Part shown: positions 11,201-21,479 of the stretch, in pieces
Numbering within the stretch: position 1 is the first letter of the stretch
Layout: the number at the start of each line of letters is the position of its first letter
Source: Scolanthus callimorphus
Lineage: Eukaryota > Cnidaria > Anthozoa > Actiniaria > Edwardsiidae
DNA: 64,000 bases
Reading direction: 5' to 3'
Assembly: GCA_033964015.1 (NCBI GenBank)
Contig: CM066915.1
Location: 7,303,575-7,367,574 of the forward strand
Position numbers and translations under genes: made by a program
Notes under the pieces: model-generated
Database searches by the model: none
What the model saw: only the letters and a program-made list of their open reading frames with translations
What the model was told of the DNA's origin: nothing

Positions 11201-14077
11201 GCTGAGACTCGTACATCTGCCATTTGAAGAGTGATATGGGGCTGTATGACAAATGGAGATCCAGGACCCTACAGAACAGAACAGAGCGAGTTTAAGAACA
11301 CAGGTTTACAGCTACTACCATCTGCGTCCATCCATGAAGCTTGACGATTTTTTCGCGAAGGTTTACTTTTCAGACGTGTGCACGTTTTGTCTAGAAGTTG
11401 TCGCGTTTCTCGCTCTCTGATTGGCTTCAGTTTTGACCGTTATTTTTCAGCCAATCAGAGAGCGAGAAACGTGACTACTTTTTGACAAAACGTGCACGTT
11501 TGAAAAGTAAACCTTCGCGAAAAAATCGTCACACATCATGTATGGGCGCAAATGGTAGTGAAACCGTTGCATCGCAACCAATGTTTTCAAAAACATCAGA
11601 TTATGTTTTAGTTTTTGAATTTGCTGTTCTGCTTTTACGTCCTTTTCCAAGATGACATGAAGGTCTAGCCATTTGCAGATGTTAGTGCAAAGGCACCACC
11701 TTCTCCGCAATTATTAGAAAAGACCCTGAGTGTTGGCCCGCAAGGTTTCGACCCACAACTACAGCCCTGTGTTAGCCAGTCAGCAGTAATTGAAGAACAA
11801 AAAGAAAATGGGTGCAATGGTTCTCATGCTACTACCTATAGCACTATTCACTGTTTATCAACATTGCCATTGTAATGCTAATGTGCCAACCGTAGATTGA
11901 ATAGCACCCTTTGTTCTGTGAACCAATCAATCTCTGGTTGGCACATTAATAACAATGGATGACGTCAGCGTGAACAGAGCTATATAGGCTTCTCAGTTTT
12001 GCGCTAAAGCTTGGTGTCAAAACATAAAGTTTGAGTGTCAAAACTATGATGTTTTCCCAGGGCAACGTCAAGTAATAATAATAATAATAATAATATTTAA
12101 TATTTATATAGCGCAAATTAACATTCTAAGTTATGATCAAATGCGCTGTACACAAGTGGTAAAAATAATATGAAGAATATAAAATTCATTACAAACTGTC
12201 ATCTAATAATTTATGATAAAAACTAAAATTTCTAATTTAAAAAAACTAATAATAATGGGCTAAGATAAATAAACATAGATAAACATTAAAAGCCATTCTA
12301 AAATAGTGGTTTTTTAAGAAGATTTTTAAAAGATACTAAGTTCTTCTGTATCTAATATTTTCAGGGAGTGCAAGCACTCCCTGAACGTTCCAAACTTTTG
12401 CAGACGTTTGGAACGTTCCAAACTTTTGCAGACGAATTAATGAATGCTCTGTCACCAAGTTATCCAATAGCAACTATAGCAACTAAAAAAAAAGACAATT
12501 GCCCGTGGGATAGTCAGCATATACCTGCAGTCGTTTGCTTTCCATACCTTAGCACGCTTATTTACTATTGGATAATGTGGCGTTGCCCCGGGAAAGGCAG
12601 CCAAACTTTTCGTTTTGACAACTTTATCGCAAAACTTGGCCCTGTCATGCTTAACTGAGAAGCATAGAACATTGTTCAAGTTTCTTACGGAGTAGTCTCG
12701 TTGATGGGCATGTAATCACTCCCAAGATTCCAGTATGTGTTGAGGTACAGAAGGGGATAGTACTTGCTTGTTACGTTGTCGAACTCAATGACTGAAAGAG
12801 AAAATAGAACAGATATCACACTATGTCACCAGGAGATTAGTTAAAAGCAGTTACGATTAGTTACATGTAGCACACTTAATAAAATAAATAATAATAAATC
12901 AATGGGTTATGCAAATTGGCTCCACATTATCAACATTGCAATTGTAATGCTAATGTACCAAGCGTAGATTGAAAAGCGCCCTTTGTTCTATGAACCAATC
13001 AATCTCTGGTTGATAGATTTATTGCAATGGATGACATCAGCATGAACAGCATTATAGGTGGTATTTTTTCCGTTGCGAGACCTACGGTTTTACGTACTTA
13101 TCCGAGAAGACATGAAGGTCTAACCATTTGCAGATATTTGTATCAAAGGCAGCACCTTCTTGATTATTTAAAAAACACTCTGAGTGTTGGTACGCTTTCT
13201 GAATGACAAAAATCCAGGATTTTCCAGGACGTCTTAGTTATTTTTCCAGGAGTTTTTATTGGGTAGAAATGCCCCCTCCCCCCAAAAACATGATAAGTCA
13301 GGAGGATGTCATAATTTGCAGCCCAAAATTAGATTCACGAAACTGACTGATTCAACCATATTGGAGTTGAAACATTTTTTCAGGATTTTCCTTAAAATTC
13401 CAGGACTTTCAAGGACTTTCCAGGAAGGAAATGAAAATCCAGGATATTCCAGGATTGCCACGACGTATACGAATCCTGCTGTACTCACACTCATCCATGG
13501 GTGGTGGTACTGATCCTGGCGTCCAGGGTGTCTGGTCATCCATCAGGTTGATGGTCAAGTTTGGGTGCCAGTAAGAGATAATATCAAGCTCTTTCTTTCA
13601 GTGGATGCTTGCTGAAATTACACAATTTGTTGATCAGCAGCTGTGAAATATATATATTTTTCATTGGGTCAAGAATATGGGGAGGATTATAGTAAAATTA
13701 AACACCGATATAACATTTTATAGTTTCAAAAACCCATGTCAGAAAGGTGGGCAGATTTTATGTATTCTTTGGTTTCACTTGTCAAGTTACTGAATTTATT
13801 TCCCTACACTTAGATTTTTTACAGTAATTTTTGTGTGCTATTGGTGCTCAAGCTTAGTGTGACATGGTGTTAAGATTACCAGTACCAGGGCTAAATTTGG
13901 GAGATTTTTTTATTCCTTGATTTTATTCTATTAATTTACTTTTAACATTTTATTATGTTAATGTTTTTAGAATTTTTAAAGATTTTATTGTATATCATAT
14001 TGTATTTACGAAATCTATTTAGTGCATGTAAAGAGCTTAGAACATTCCTGCATAAGTGTTATATAAATGTTTATTGT

Positions 14078-14109
<32 letters not shown>

Positions 14110-17100
14110 CCCATGGAAGGGTGTTGAAATGTTACCCCTTTCCCACCCCTCTGGAATTTCTGAAGAAAAATACAGTATTTGTATGGAAAAGATTAGGTAT
14201 TGACACCCCACCGGAACCACACATTATTATTAGAAATGTCAACAGGGGTGATGAAAAAAAGTCACATACCATATCAAGAGATGCCTCTGTCTTGCCAGTA
14301 AGAAGGTTAACAGTCTTACTGATTCTTCTTTTCTTGTAAACTGTCAGCACTACAAACAGATTATATCGGACAGTAAAATATTTATTTTAATGATAAATTC
14401 CACCAATATTACCAGTTGTCCTGTAACTGATTCATCATGTGATCCATAGTTATTGACTATTTACCGTAATAATGTTTCCCAGCAATGGGGAAAATCCACT
14501 CCAGTGTATTAATTTGAGAATACTGAGCAATGTTCTTTTAATAAGATGATTTTGCAACCAGTTGGAGTGTTGGATGGACCTCACAGAAGCAGACAATAAG
14601 TACATAAAGTTCTTACTTTTGCTACGAACAACAACAGCCCTCTTGTCATATTTAGGAGATTTGGGATCTGGGTTCTTGCCGATCTTGGTCATAAAAACAT
14701 GTGCATAAAGAGAACCATTGTTTAAAAGATCCTGCAAGAGATATAAAAAATTAAGTAAGTTAAAACGTTAGGTACACTGCAGATGTATGTCACTCTCTTT
14801 ACATTCTCGCACCTAGAGCTCTCCCGCCACAGGGAGGGGGGAACTATATGGGGGGATCTAAGGTTAAAATGCTAGGGGTGAATGTCGGGAAACTCGAATT
14901 TTGACCCTAAAAAATACCTGGTCGGAAAAAATTTCCACCCTAAAAAATACCCCTCAACTCTGACAATACCCTAAAAAAATACCAACAATTTTGACAGATT
15001 AAATTTTATTCTGGCCGTTTATTAGATATACATCAAAGGTATCCTCTCGAGTTTCAAATACACTATCATTCTTTCAAATATGTTGGACTTATCACCAGGT
15101 TTTCTTCAGCTTACTTTATTTGCGTGAGAACCCCCTAAAAAATACTCCTATTTTTTCTTGCTGTCTGTTTTTTATTTTCGAACTAGCAGATCCCTGATTT
15201 CAACCCCTAAAAATATGACGGTCACCCTAGCATTCGAATATAGGGAGTCCCCCGGGTCCCCGCCATAAAGTGGAGCATAGAATCAGGCCTTCTGATATTT
15301 CGCACCGGTGCGGGGCCGCGAAATTTAGGTAAATCCATGAAATCCCGCGAAATTTGCAAAAGTCCGTGATTCCAGCGTAATTTGCCAGAACTTTGCAAAA
15401 AGTCCACGAAATCGCACAGAATTTGCCACAAATTTTGTAAATACATCCCATTGAACTACAATAAACACTTGTCACAGTTATTGGGGTCGTTTGCATGCCA
15501 TAAAGTCCAAATGTGTCGGGAAATTGCCTTCAAAAACTGATTCAAAATCAATCGAGTTCATTGCCACAATAAAAAACTGCAAGGCACTCTAAGTATAATA
15601 CCATGGGGAACTGGGCACTACAAAAGCGATTAGAAGCCGGGGTTCATTGGTGAAACTTGTTCTAAACTTGTCAAAATCGTGTGAATTTGAAAATTCTGTA
15701 TTCCTTCTTAGCAAGCATGTTAGATCTTTCACTATATCAACTCATTTTATTTAGGAAGGTCTTTTTAGCCACTTAAACCAAAGAAATTTTCTGTGAAATC
15801 CCCACAAATTCAACTTAAAATCCCGCGAAATTCAGCTTTTTGTTCCGCGAAATATCAGAAGGCCTGTAAGAATGCAAAGGAATAGGTTGAAAAGACTAGC
15901 AAATGGTTTTGGTGTTATTTAGCCAGATAATGCTGTTTCAGCCAATCAGTGAAGGCCCTCAAATGGCTCTCACCACAGCCTCCCCATCAGGAGCTCCTGA
16001 ATCTCCCCAAAAAAAAAGGAATCTGAGCCTCAACTTTTCTACGCCAAAGCTTATCGGGCCTCCAGGAATTTTGCTGAGCCTTGCAGTTTTAGGGAGGCCA
16101 TTCTATTCCCCTTATTAGAGTTTTTTTTTTAGAGAGAGGCGGCTTATTAGAGCGTTTACAGGAGGTTGGAATGATCCATCTCCAGTTCAAAGGTTTCCTT
16201 CTATATTTGACAACATGATATGTGAAAAAATCAGTTTGTACAGTGGGGGCAACTGCCCCCACTGCCCCCTCCCCTAGGTACGGCTCTGAATGACAGTTAA
16301 AATATATTTAGCATTTGATGATCGTCATACCTGAGAAGCATGGATTGTTGTGCTAAAAGAAAACTGTCCATCTTTTGCCACCCCATCTGTCCAGTTGCCA
16401 AACTTGAGCGCTTTCTCATGCCATATAAGAGCATCTTTATTATCAAAATCATCAAAATGGCTGGTCTCTGTCAGGTAGACATATAGATCCTATCAAAACA
16501 AAAACTGATAAGTATTGATAGAATACCGTACACAGTGAGCCTCAGGGAGGGGTGGGGTCATCAATGTCAAATGGTAGGGATGGCTCGTTGGAAACCTGTA
16601 AAATAAACCCTATAACAATGTTACTTTTGTGCTGGCAAAAAAAAGATCATGGTCAACCTTTATAACTTTCCATACTTTTCAGTAAAAAGCAAAAGTACCA
16701 AGCTTTGCATTTCCATTAATGCCTTATGTAGGGGAGTTATGGAAAAGAGGCTGGGTCACTCCACATTTTTGTAAACAACAAAAATTTATGAGGTTAATAA
16801 CATTTTTTAAATGTGTTATGCTCATCACACAACAGCAGTACACTGACAACTGACCAAATGACACAAAAAATGATGGCCAGAAACTCATTTGCATGTTCAA
16901 GATAGTCAGTGCACATGAGGCACAAGAACATGTGAAAGTTGCAGAATTTTTTCAGTTTGTGAAATGGAAATTTGATGAGAATGAAATGATGATTGTACAC
17001 TAAAGACATTCTGAAGGCTGGGTGGTTCCAATGCTCAAATTAACTTTTAGGCTAAGTCAATATGCTACAAAATCTATTACTTTAGGTAATGTTACTGATC

Positions 17101-19042
17101 CATTTTCCATACTTTTTTCAATGAGAAAATGTTTGAAAAATACCTGGTATAACCCAAAGTGTATTTTTTGTGATGTAACAGAAAATCTGTGTGAGAAATT
17201 TTTCCACGAGTAGCCAGTATAACAATTTTATTTAATTTAAGTTATTAAATTTGCCTGAGGGCCGGGAAATCCTCACAGAGCGAGGCTCCAATTACAAGGT
17301 TCCCTAGTCAGCGTGGTGGGTTAGTAAGTTGTAAGTCCTGCACTGAGGATGGGCAACTTCCGATGTCCCCATGGTTATTTAACGTCCCACTGGTTCTGGT
17401 TAGCGTAGTGCATGTGAGAGATGGGACCTACGGTTTAACATCCTTATCCGAAAAGACGCGAAGGTCTAACCATTTGCAGATATTAGAGCAAAGGCAGCAC
17501 CTTGTCCTCAATTATTTAGAAAAGACCCTGAGAGTTGGTCCGGCCGGGGTTTGAACCCCCAACCTCCCGCACATAAACCTGGCGCTTTACCACTGTGCCA
17601 ACCGGTCGTTGGTACAAAATGTACTAAAGCCCTGGCCAAACGAAACGCATGTCGGTGCAAGTTGACGCAAGTAGTTTTGCTACTTGCGTCGACTTGCGCT
17701 CGTTTGGCCACGAACTTGCGATGACTTGCGCGGACTTGCGATGACTTGTGTTCACTTGCGTCCACTTTGAACATGTTCAAATTTTCACGCAACTTGCGAC
17801 AACTTGCATCTCGTTTGGCCGCGACAACTTGCATCTCGTTTGGCCACCACATCGCAAGTGTACGCAAGTTGATGCAAGTTTCCAATTTTCTCCGTTTTCC
17901 AAATTAACGAAATATTATGACCAAAATAAGTCATGAAAATGTTGCACTTATATTTCTAGCTGTTATTATCAAGAAACTGGGTGAGATTTCTTTGTATTTC
18001 TTCTCTTTTTACCAAGAAAAACACCAGCTTGAGCGCGCGCTCTGTGTTCGAAAGTGGTGTGATCATGTCGTCATTAGTGGGCGCAAAGCACCAAAACACT
18101 CAACTTGCATCAAAACTTGCATCTCGTTTAGCCACCTCAACACAAGTGAGCGCAAGTCGGTGCAAGTCACAGCTTGCATCGACTTGCGTGAACTTGCGTT
18201 TCGTTTGGCCAGGGCTTAAGCCAGTGACTGTGAATGCCTCAAAACATCCAAAAGGATCAACAGTTTCCTACAAAAGCAATAAATCAATAGGCTTTAAAGA
18301 AGCTAATTATTATTTTGTTGGTGACAATTTGCAACCAATGTCTTCAATTATTAAGGTGAAAGTGTGTGTAAGAGGAAGGAAAAATTCTCAAGAATTTAGA
18401 GCTTTGGGTTTATTAAGGTTCAATGTTTCTGCTGCCGCTAAGTAAAATTCATTCATTTAATTTCAGTTCAGTTTTGGTTGTATAGAACCTATAATTTGAA
18501 TGATACAGTAAAACTGCTTGGGAAGTCGTACAATTTCAGGTCCAGTCATCGAAATCTTTTGAACTTAAAACAGCTAACGCTAATATCCTCTGGCTAATAT
18601 CCATCTTTAGAGACATTATCAGCGAGATCACCGGCCGGTTGACTATTTGCTTGTTCTTTGACAACACGTGGAAAGGAGAAATGTAATCCTTTAAAAACCG
18701 CCTGCCCAGAGTTTCTCTAAATCAACCGTGACTTCACTTTAAACCCACTACCTACATTACCACTACTCACTAATCTTATAACCTCAATCAGCTTACCATT
18801 TTCTGGTTGGGTTCAAATAAATTAGTCGCCGGTTTGAAAGCAGGCTGGTTTGACTGCGGTTGTTGTCTCCCCTTAAACAAGTTCGTAACAAACCAGAAAA
18901 TAAAAATACGAAACAGAATGCCTTTCCATGGTGACTGCTGTTGTTGCTGCTGCTGTTGGCCGTTTTCTGGAGCGTTTTCCGCGGGATCTGTAGCGTTATT
19001 TGCCGCTATTTGACCATCTTGGTTCTCCTGCTCGCTCGCCAT
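5242..19042 (-). CDS. CLPTM1: CLPTM1 family multipass ER membrane protein, 12 exons, complete
   Basis: Hand-assembled exons: 18797-19042, 16331-16489, 14617-14731, 14270-14349, 13489-13594, 12689-12791, 11033-11268, 10422-10612, 9895-9990, 8045-8180, 6655-6822, 5242-5420. All introns are GT..AG, phases agree, and the sum is 1815 nt (604 aa plus TAG); human CLPTM1 is of similar size. The N-terminus is acidic and Gln-rich, then LFRIFIFWFV (first membrane segment). A luminal domain has SYWHPNLTIN, NLLTGKTEA and DDQTPWTPGSVPPP. The conserved multi-span core follows, with FEFLAFKNDIQFW, LEGLSVRSV, KGWYSWVL, TMTPQLFINYKLKSVAHLPWR and FIDDLFAFVIKMP, ending in the charged EFGVSGED tail. Known for the family: ER-resident proteins. 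CLPTM1 retains GABA-A receptors in vertebrates, and the paralogue CLPTM1L acts as a lipid (GlcN-PI) scramblase. The role in this organism is inferred only. Single gene, no truncation seen; introns are packed with small repeats. Confidence 0.97.
5594..5866. mobile_element. Miniature element (ggctaaactaggacacatg family, copy 1)
   Basis: Terminal inverted repeat: aagctacggctaaactagg with acacatgtagc at the left and gctacatgtgtcc with tagtttagccagggctt at the right. Internal hairpins are built from gaaacat/atgttt units. It lies in the last CLPTM1 intron. A second copy lies at 6043-6285. Confidence 0.8.
6043..6285. mobile_element. Miniature element (ggctaaactaggacacatg family, copy 2)
   Basis: Ends taaaggcctggctaaact and tagtttagccgtagctta with acacatgtagcgcgc inside, mirroring copy 1 at 5594-5866. 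The two copies sit about 180 bp apart in the same CLPTM1 intron. Confidence 0.8.
6905..7150. mobile_element. Miniature element (tagagcggatttca..atgac family, copy 1)
   Basis: Terminal inverted repeat: atagagcagatttcagatga at the left and tcatctgaaatccgctctat at the right. Inside are 'ccaatcag', 'gcaattg' and 'agtaattac' motifs in both orientations. CLPTM1 intron 11. Related copies: 7761-8022, 34449-34652, 34956-35144, 45214-45472. Confidence 0.8.
7225..7450. mobile_element. GC-rich inverted-repeat element (cattctcgta family, copy 2)
   Basis: Begins attctcgtaaccagagctcc and holds two 'actgacg(t/c)atgcgtgag' segments with 'gcgcatgccccaat' twice. It resembles 1447-1735 and 44795-44960. CLPTM1 intron. 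Confidence 0.55.
7761..8022. mobile_element. Miniature element (tagagcggatttca family, copy 2), next to a CLPTM1 exon
   Basis: Ends tatagagcggatttcacatg and catgtgaaaaccgctctatt. Inside are ccaatcaaattctg and ttgtgattggctgag-type segments in both orientations. Its right end is only about 20 bp from the splice donor of the CLPTM1 exon 8045-8180. Confidence 0.8.
8555..8668. mobile_element. Short hairpin element (tagcctgcaaaag)
   Basis: Left arm tagcctgcaaaagccg..cacaacttagcgctcg; right arm cgagcactaagttgtg..cttttgcaggcta. An inner 'gagactc' pair continues the stem. Non-coding, in CLPTM1 intron 9. Confidence 0.75.
8976..9233. mobile_element. Inverted-repeat element (ttcgcctttgtcac family, copy 2)
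   Basis: Left end attcgcctttgtcacgcgg with gccattttg; right end caaaatggcgctcg with tgtgacaaaggcgaat. The frame at 8929-9225 is repeat-derived. Confidence 0.75.
9467..9770. mobile_element. Inverted-repeat element (ttacagctgtttcaggtaac)
   Basis: Ends ttacagctgtttcaggtaac and gttacctgaaacagctgtaa, a perfect 20-bp terminal repeat that continues into acgcgac/gtcgcgt. Inside are 'gagccaatcagatcc' and 'gattggctcac' in opposite orientation. It lies in CLPTM1 intron 9. Confidence 0.85.
11343..11530. mobile_element. 188-bp hairpin element (gacgattttttcgcgaagg)
   Basis: The two arms are near-complementary along their full length: gacgattttttcgcgaaggt..ctctgattggct and agccaatcagagagcg..ccttcgcgaaaaaatcgtc. 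The loop is about 20 bp. CLPTM1 intron 6. Confidence 0.85.
11651..11782 (-). repeat. SINE-like fragment (copy 2 of the 17.25-17.6 kb family)
   Basis: The segment tgaaggtctagccatttgca..aaaggcaccaccttct..agaaaagaccctgag..ttggccc matches the body of the element at 17250-17607. It is followed by a decayed tRNA-like head (caaggtttcgaccc). Confidence 0.65.
11859..11978. repeat. 120-bp repeat (aatctctggttg family, copy 1)
   Basis: Begins tcaacattgccattgtaatg, holds ccctttgttctgtgaaccaa and tcaatctctggttg, and ends atggatgacgtcagcgtgaa. The two ends are partly complementary (gccaacc/ggttggc; catt..gtaatg/caatgg). A close copy is at 12930-13050. Confidence 0.75.
12068..12165. repeat. TAA microsatellite followed by 'tatatagcgcaaa' tail
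   Basis: About nine TAA units, then atttatatagcgcaaattaa and atgatcaaatgcgctgtaca. This combination is a common dispersed repeat tail in many invertebrate genomes. CLPTM1 intron 6; no gene. Confidence 0.6.
12362..12432. repeat. Short palindrome plus 28-bp tandem duplication
   Basis: A palindrome agggagtgcaagcactccct is followed by two copies of a unit containing gaacgttccaaacttttgca. Confidence 0.75.
12930..13050. repeat. 120-bp repeat (aatctctggttg family, copy 2)
   Basis: It parallels 11859-11978 (tcaacattgcaattgtaatg..ccctttgttctatgaaccaa..atggatgacatcagcatgaa), about 1.07 kb away in the neighbouring CLPTM1 intron. Confidence 0.75.
13083..13195 (-). repeat. SINE-like fragment (copy 3)
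   Basis: cctacggttttacgtactta..gaaggtctaaccatttgcag..aaaggcagcaccttct..actctgagtgttgg matches the body of the element at 17250-17607. It lacks the tRNA-like head. Confidence 0.65.
14075..14222. mobile_element. Small inverted-repeat element with C-run (tgtgtggttccagaaa family, copy 2)
   Basis: The ends tgtgtggttccagaaa and ccggaaccacaca mirror each other. A run of 14 C follows the left end. It lies about 48 bp from the 3' end of the CLPTM1 exon 14270-14349. Confidence 0.75.
17250..17607 (-). repeat. tRNA-derived SINE-like element with pol III boxes
   Basis: On the minus strand the first 70 bases (17607 down to 17537) read like a tRNA. The A box is TGGCACAGTGG at 17590-17600 and the B box GGTTCAAACC at 17549-17558, between complementary GGTCCGGCC/GACCGGTT ends. 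The body holds 'aaggtctaaccatttgcaga', 'aaaggcagcacctt' and 'ctacggtttaacatccttat'. Body pieces recur at 11651-11782 and 13083-13195. I infer a SINE transcribed by RNA polymerase III, inserted in CLPTM1 intron 1. It is not a functional tRNA: the anticodon arm does not fold as a canonical one. Confidence 0.75.
17625..18218. mobile_element. Miniature element with modular ends (taaagccctggccaaacg)
   Basis: Terminal inverted repeat: taaagccctggccaaacgaa at the left and tttcgtttggccagggctta at the right. The interior is a field of 'acttgcg'/'cgcaagt' units in both orientations. A non-repeat core lies at about 17890-18100. CLPTM1 intron 1. Frames 17508-18445 are repeat-derived. Confidence 0.85.
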
Positions 19043-19626
19043 GTTGAAATGTTGAAATCGGGAACTAGTGCGTCATCGCCTGCTGACACCACAGGGTAAC
19101 CGTGACAAGTAAGTGTTTCCGGCGAGAATGATTCAGCGGAAAATTTTACAAAAGCTGTTGTAATACTCTATTGTGTCCAAAATTCTCCATTCCTAGTGTA
19201 GTAAAAGTGGTCTGCCTACAGATTTTTTACCAAATCTCGCGCGTGGTTTCCTGCAAATGAAGGCTCCTTTTTATTTCCCAGCAAAATCTTTTGCCATTTT
19301 GTTTTCTTGTTTTCCAACTTCACAAAACGAAAAGTATTAGCCTGTCCTTTAACCTTGTATGTCATGACCACAAAATGTTCTTCATAATATCTCCAAGAAA
19401 TTTAAGCACAGGAGAAAAACAGAAAATGCCAAGGTTTCTCCCTTACTGTGCTACTGAATTGGAAATTCCAGAGGTGCGCACGTGTGTGGTGGGAAGGATA
19501 AGACATTATTTTCCATAAAAAACATTTTTTTTTTCCTTTGGAAATTCCAGAGGGGTGGGGAGTGTGGGGAAGGGGGATGTCTGTATTGGGGGTATAGATT
19601 TTTACTGGAATTGGAGTGTAGGTTTT
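19043..19626. promoter_or_regulatory. CLPTM1 upstream region
   Basis: Immediately 5' of the CLPTM1 start codon (19042). It should hold the 5' UTR and promoter; I see no TATA box within 100 bp. Debris of the 'ggaaattccagaggggtgg' repeat begins at about 19457. Confidence 0.35.
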
Positions 19627-19627
19627 G

Positions 19628-19729
19628 GTCGAGGGTCGAGTGTCGAGGGTAAGACGTCGAGGGTCGAGGGTAAAATGTCGAGGGTCGAGGGTAAAATGTC
19701 GAGGGTCGAGGGTAAAATGTCGAGGGTCC
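19628..19729. repeat. 21-bp minisatellite (gtcgagggtcgagggtaaaat)
   Basis: The heptamer-like unit gtcgagg expands into a 21-bp tandem array, unit gtcgagggtcgagggtaaaa plus one base, about four copies. Every frame through it is open, which explains the repetitive ORFs on both strands. Confidence 0.9.
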
Positions 19730-21479
19730 ATTTTTATTTCTTTTTCTCAGGGTCGATTTCTTTTTTAAATGCAAATTCTCGATTTTCCCCGCTTTATTAG
19801 CTCACATGCCCGCATGTTGGTGAAAGCGTTCTTGCAGATGTTTCTTCAGACTTGCCGCTACAAGTTTCTTATCGCAGACATTTGTCAATCAAACCTTTTG
19901 CTTCGCTAATTATCTTTTATTAATTTATCTTCAATAAAATTAGGGAGATTGGGGCTTGGTCTCTTTTAGGGGTGATCTTAATCTTCAATAAAATTAGGGA
20001 GATTGGTATCTTTTAGGGCAGATGTGTCCAAATTGTTTTCTCTCATGTTGGTGCTTCTAAAAACCGTGTAAGAAAGAGAGATTACTCGATGAGAAGACGA
20101 TAAATTAGAAACAAACACGGGAATTTCATGATGGGTATCTTTTACCTGTTACCTGTCTCCTTCGCGCCTACTTTGCACATCAGGCCTCATCTTTTAGGGT
20201 AAGAAATTATTTGAGCCACGCCATGGCCCGCCATGTTTGGTATCTTTTAGGGGTGAAACTGAAAATTTTCGACGATCATCCCCGGTCAAAAAATATGGCA
20301 GTCCCCCCCCCCCCCCCCCCCCGGGGGAGCAATACAGTAAATGTATGGCAGTCATCTTGAATTTTTCCCAGGAGACAAAGCCAAAAATCTTGAGACTCCC
20401 AGCAAAACCAGCAGAGTTGACATCCCTGTGAATATAACCACACTTCCCTGCTATAAAACAAACACATAGATCACTCATTTGTGGAAAAAATACATATTTA
20501 ATCATATTTTGATTATGCCATGTTACATAGTGTGATGATAAAAATCAGCACCTTTCCAAAGGGGATTGGAAATTTCCTTTTATTTCACGTACACCCACTG
20601 TATTAAATTTTAACTGGAAATCCCAGAGGGGTGGGAGGTCATATCTCAAACCCATGGGAGGGGTATGGATAATTTCAGGTATCACACAATGGATGAAGTA
20701 TCTTATCTGAATTTCATGTTATAAAAATATTCTTACTATATACCATAATATATAACATGCTGTGCTTTGTTTTTGTTTACATTAAATATAGTGCATCAGA
20801 AAGTCCAAAATCAAGCAAAGGTTTTTGTATTTTTACCAGCCTTTTTCACCTTATGGTAAAAAATATAAACTTTTTGAGTTTTTTGGATTAAAAGCCCATG
20901 TTAATGATGCAATTGCATTATGGGCAGTGTAAGCTGGTTGTCCGAATGCTTAGATTGCTGAGATCTTTTCTAAATGATGAGTGTTTTTCTGCCCAAATGG
21001 GGGACACCATTCATTTGAATAAGGTATGCATAAAATTTCAAATTGGAGTCTTCTCATAACTCAAATTTCCAAATGCCAAACAGATGAACAGCAGAGCTAA
21101 GGGCTGGAGGATGGCAACATGGAGACTGTCCAAATTGATTTGAGCTGGCCATTCTTAGTTTCTGACCGGCCATATACACACAATATATCAGTGTTAAATA
21201 TGGCCAGTCTGACAAAGATTGGACTGGTCGACTTTTTATCTTGGATGGACATTGTTTGATGACTGGCTCTTATTTAAAACCCTGAACATGGTAACAATAA
21301 CAGGCATCAGCCTATAAAGATGCACCAGAATTGTGCCTGTCCACAGCCTGTATCAAATGCTAAGATTATTATTATATTATATCAAACACTAAAATTCACT
21401 CAATCAAAATGTGATCTCTGTAAATTCTCATACAAAAATAAATGTTCCTTCTCTGAAGCTACACATGCAAAAGTTCTCT
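19730..21479. other. Intergenic repeat debris between CLPTM1 and the acyltransferase-like gene
   Basis: It holds several copies of 'tatcttttaggggtga', a C-run of 18 at about 20304-20321, a 'cccagaggggtggga' segment at about 20620 and AT-rich unique DNA from 20.7 kb. No gene-like frame. The distal part (21.3-21.48 kb) is probably the 3' UTR of the minus-strand gene. Confidence 0.5.

Noticed and set aside
17537..17607. A tRNA gene on the minus strand
   Set aside because: A and B boxes are present but the anticodon arm and acceptor stem do not pair as in a real tRNA, and body sequence follows; a SINE head is the better reading.
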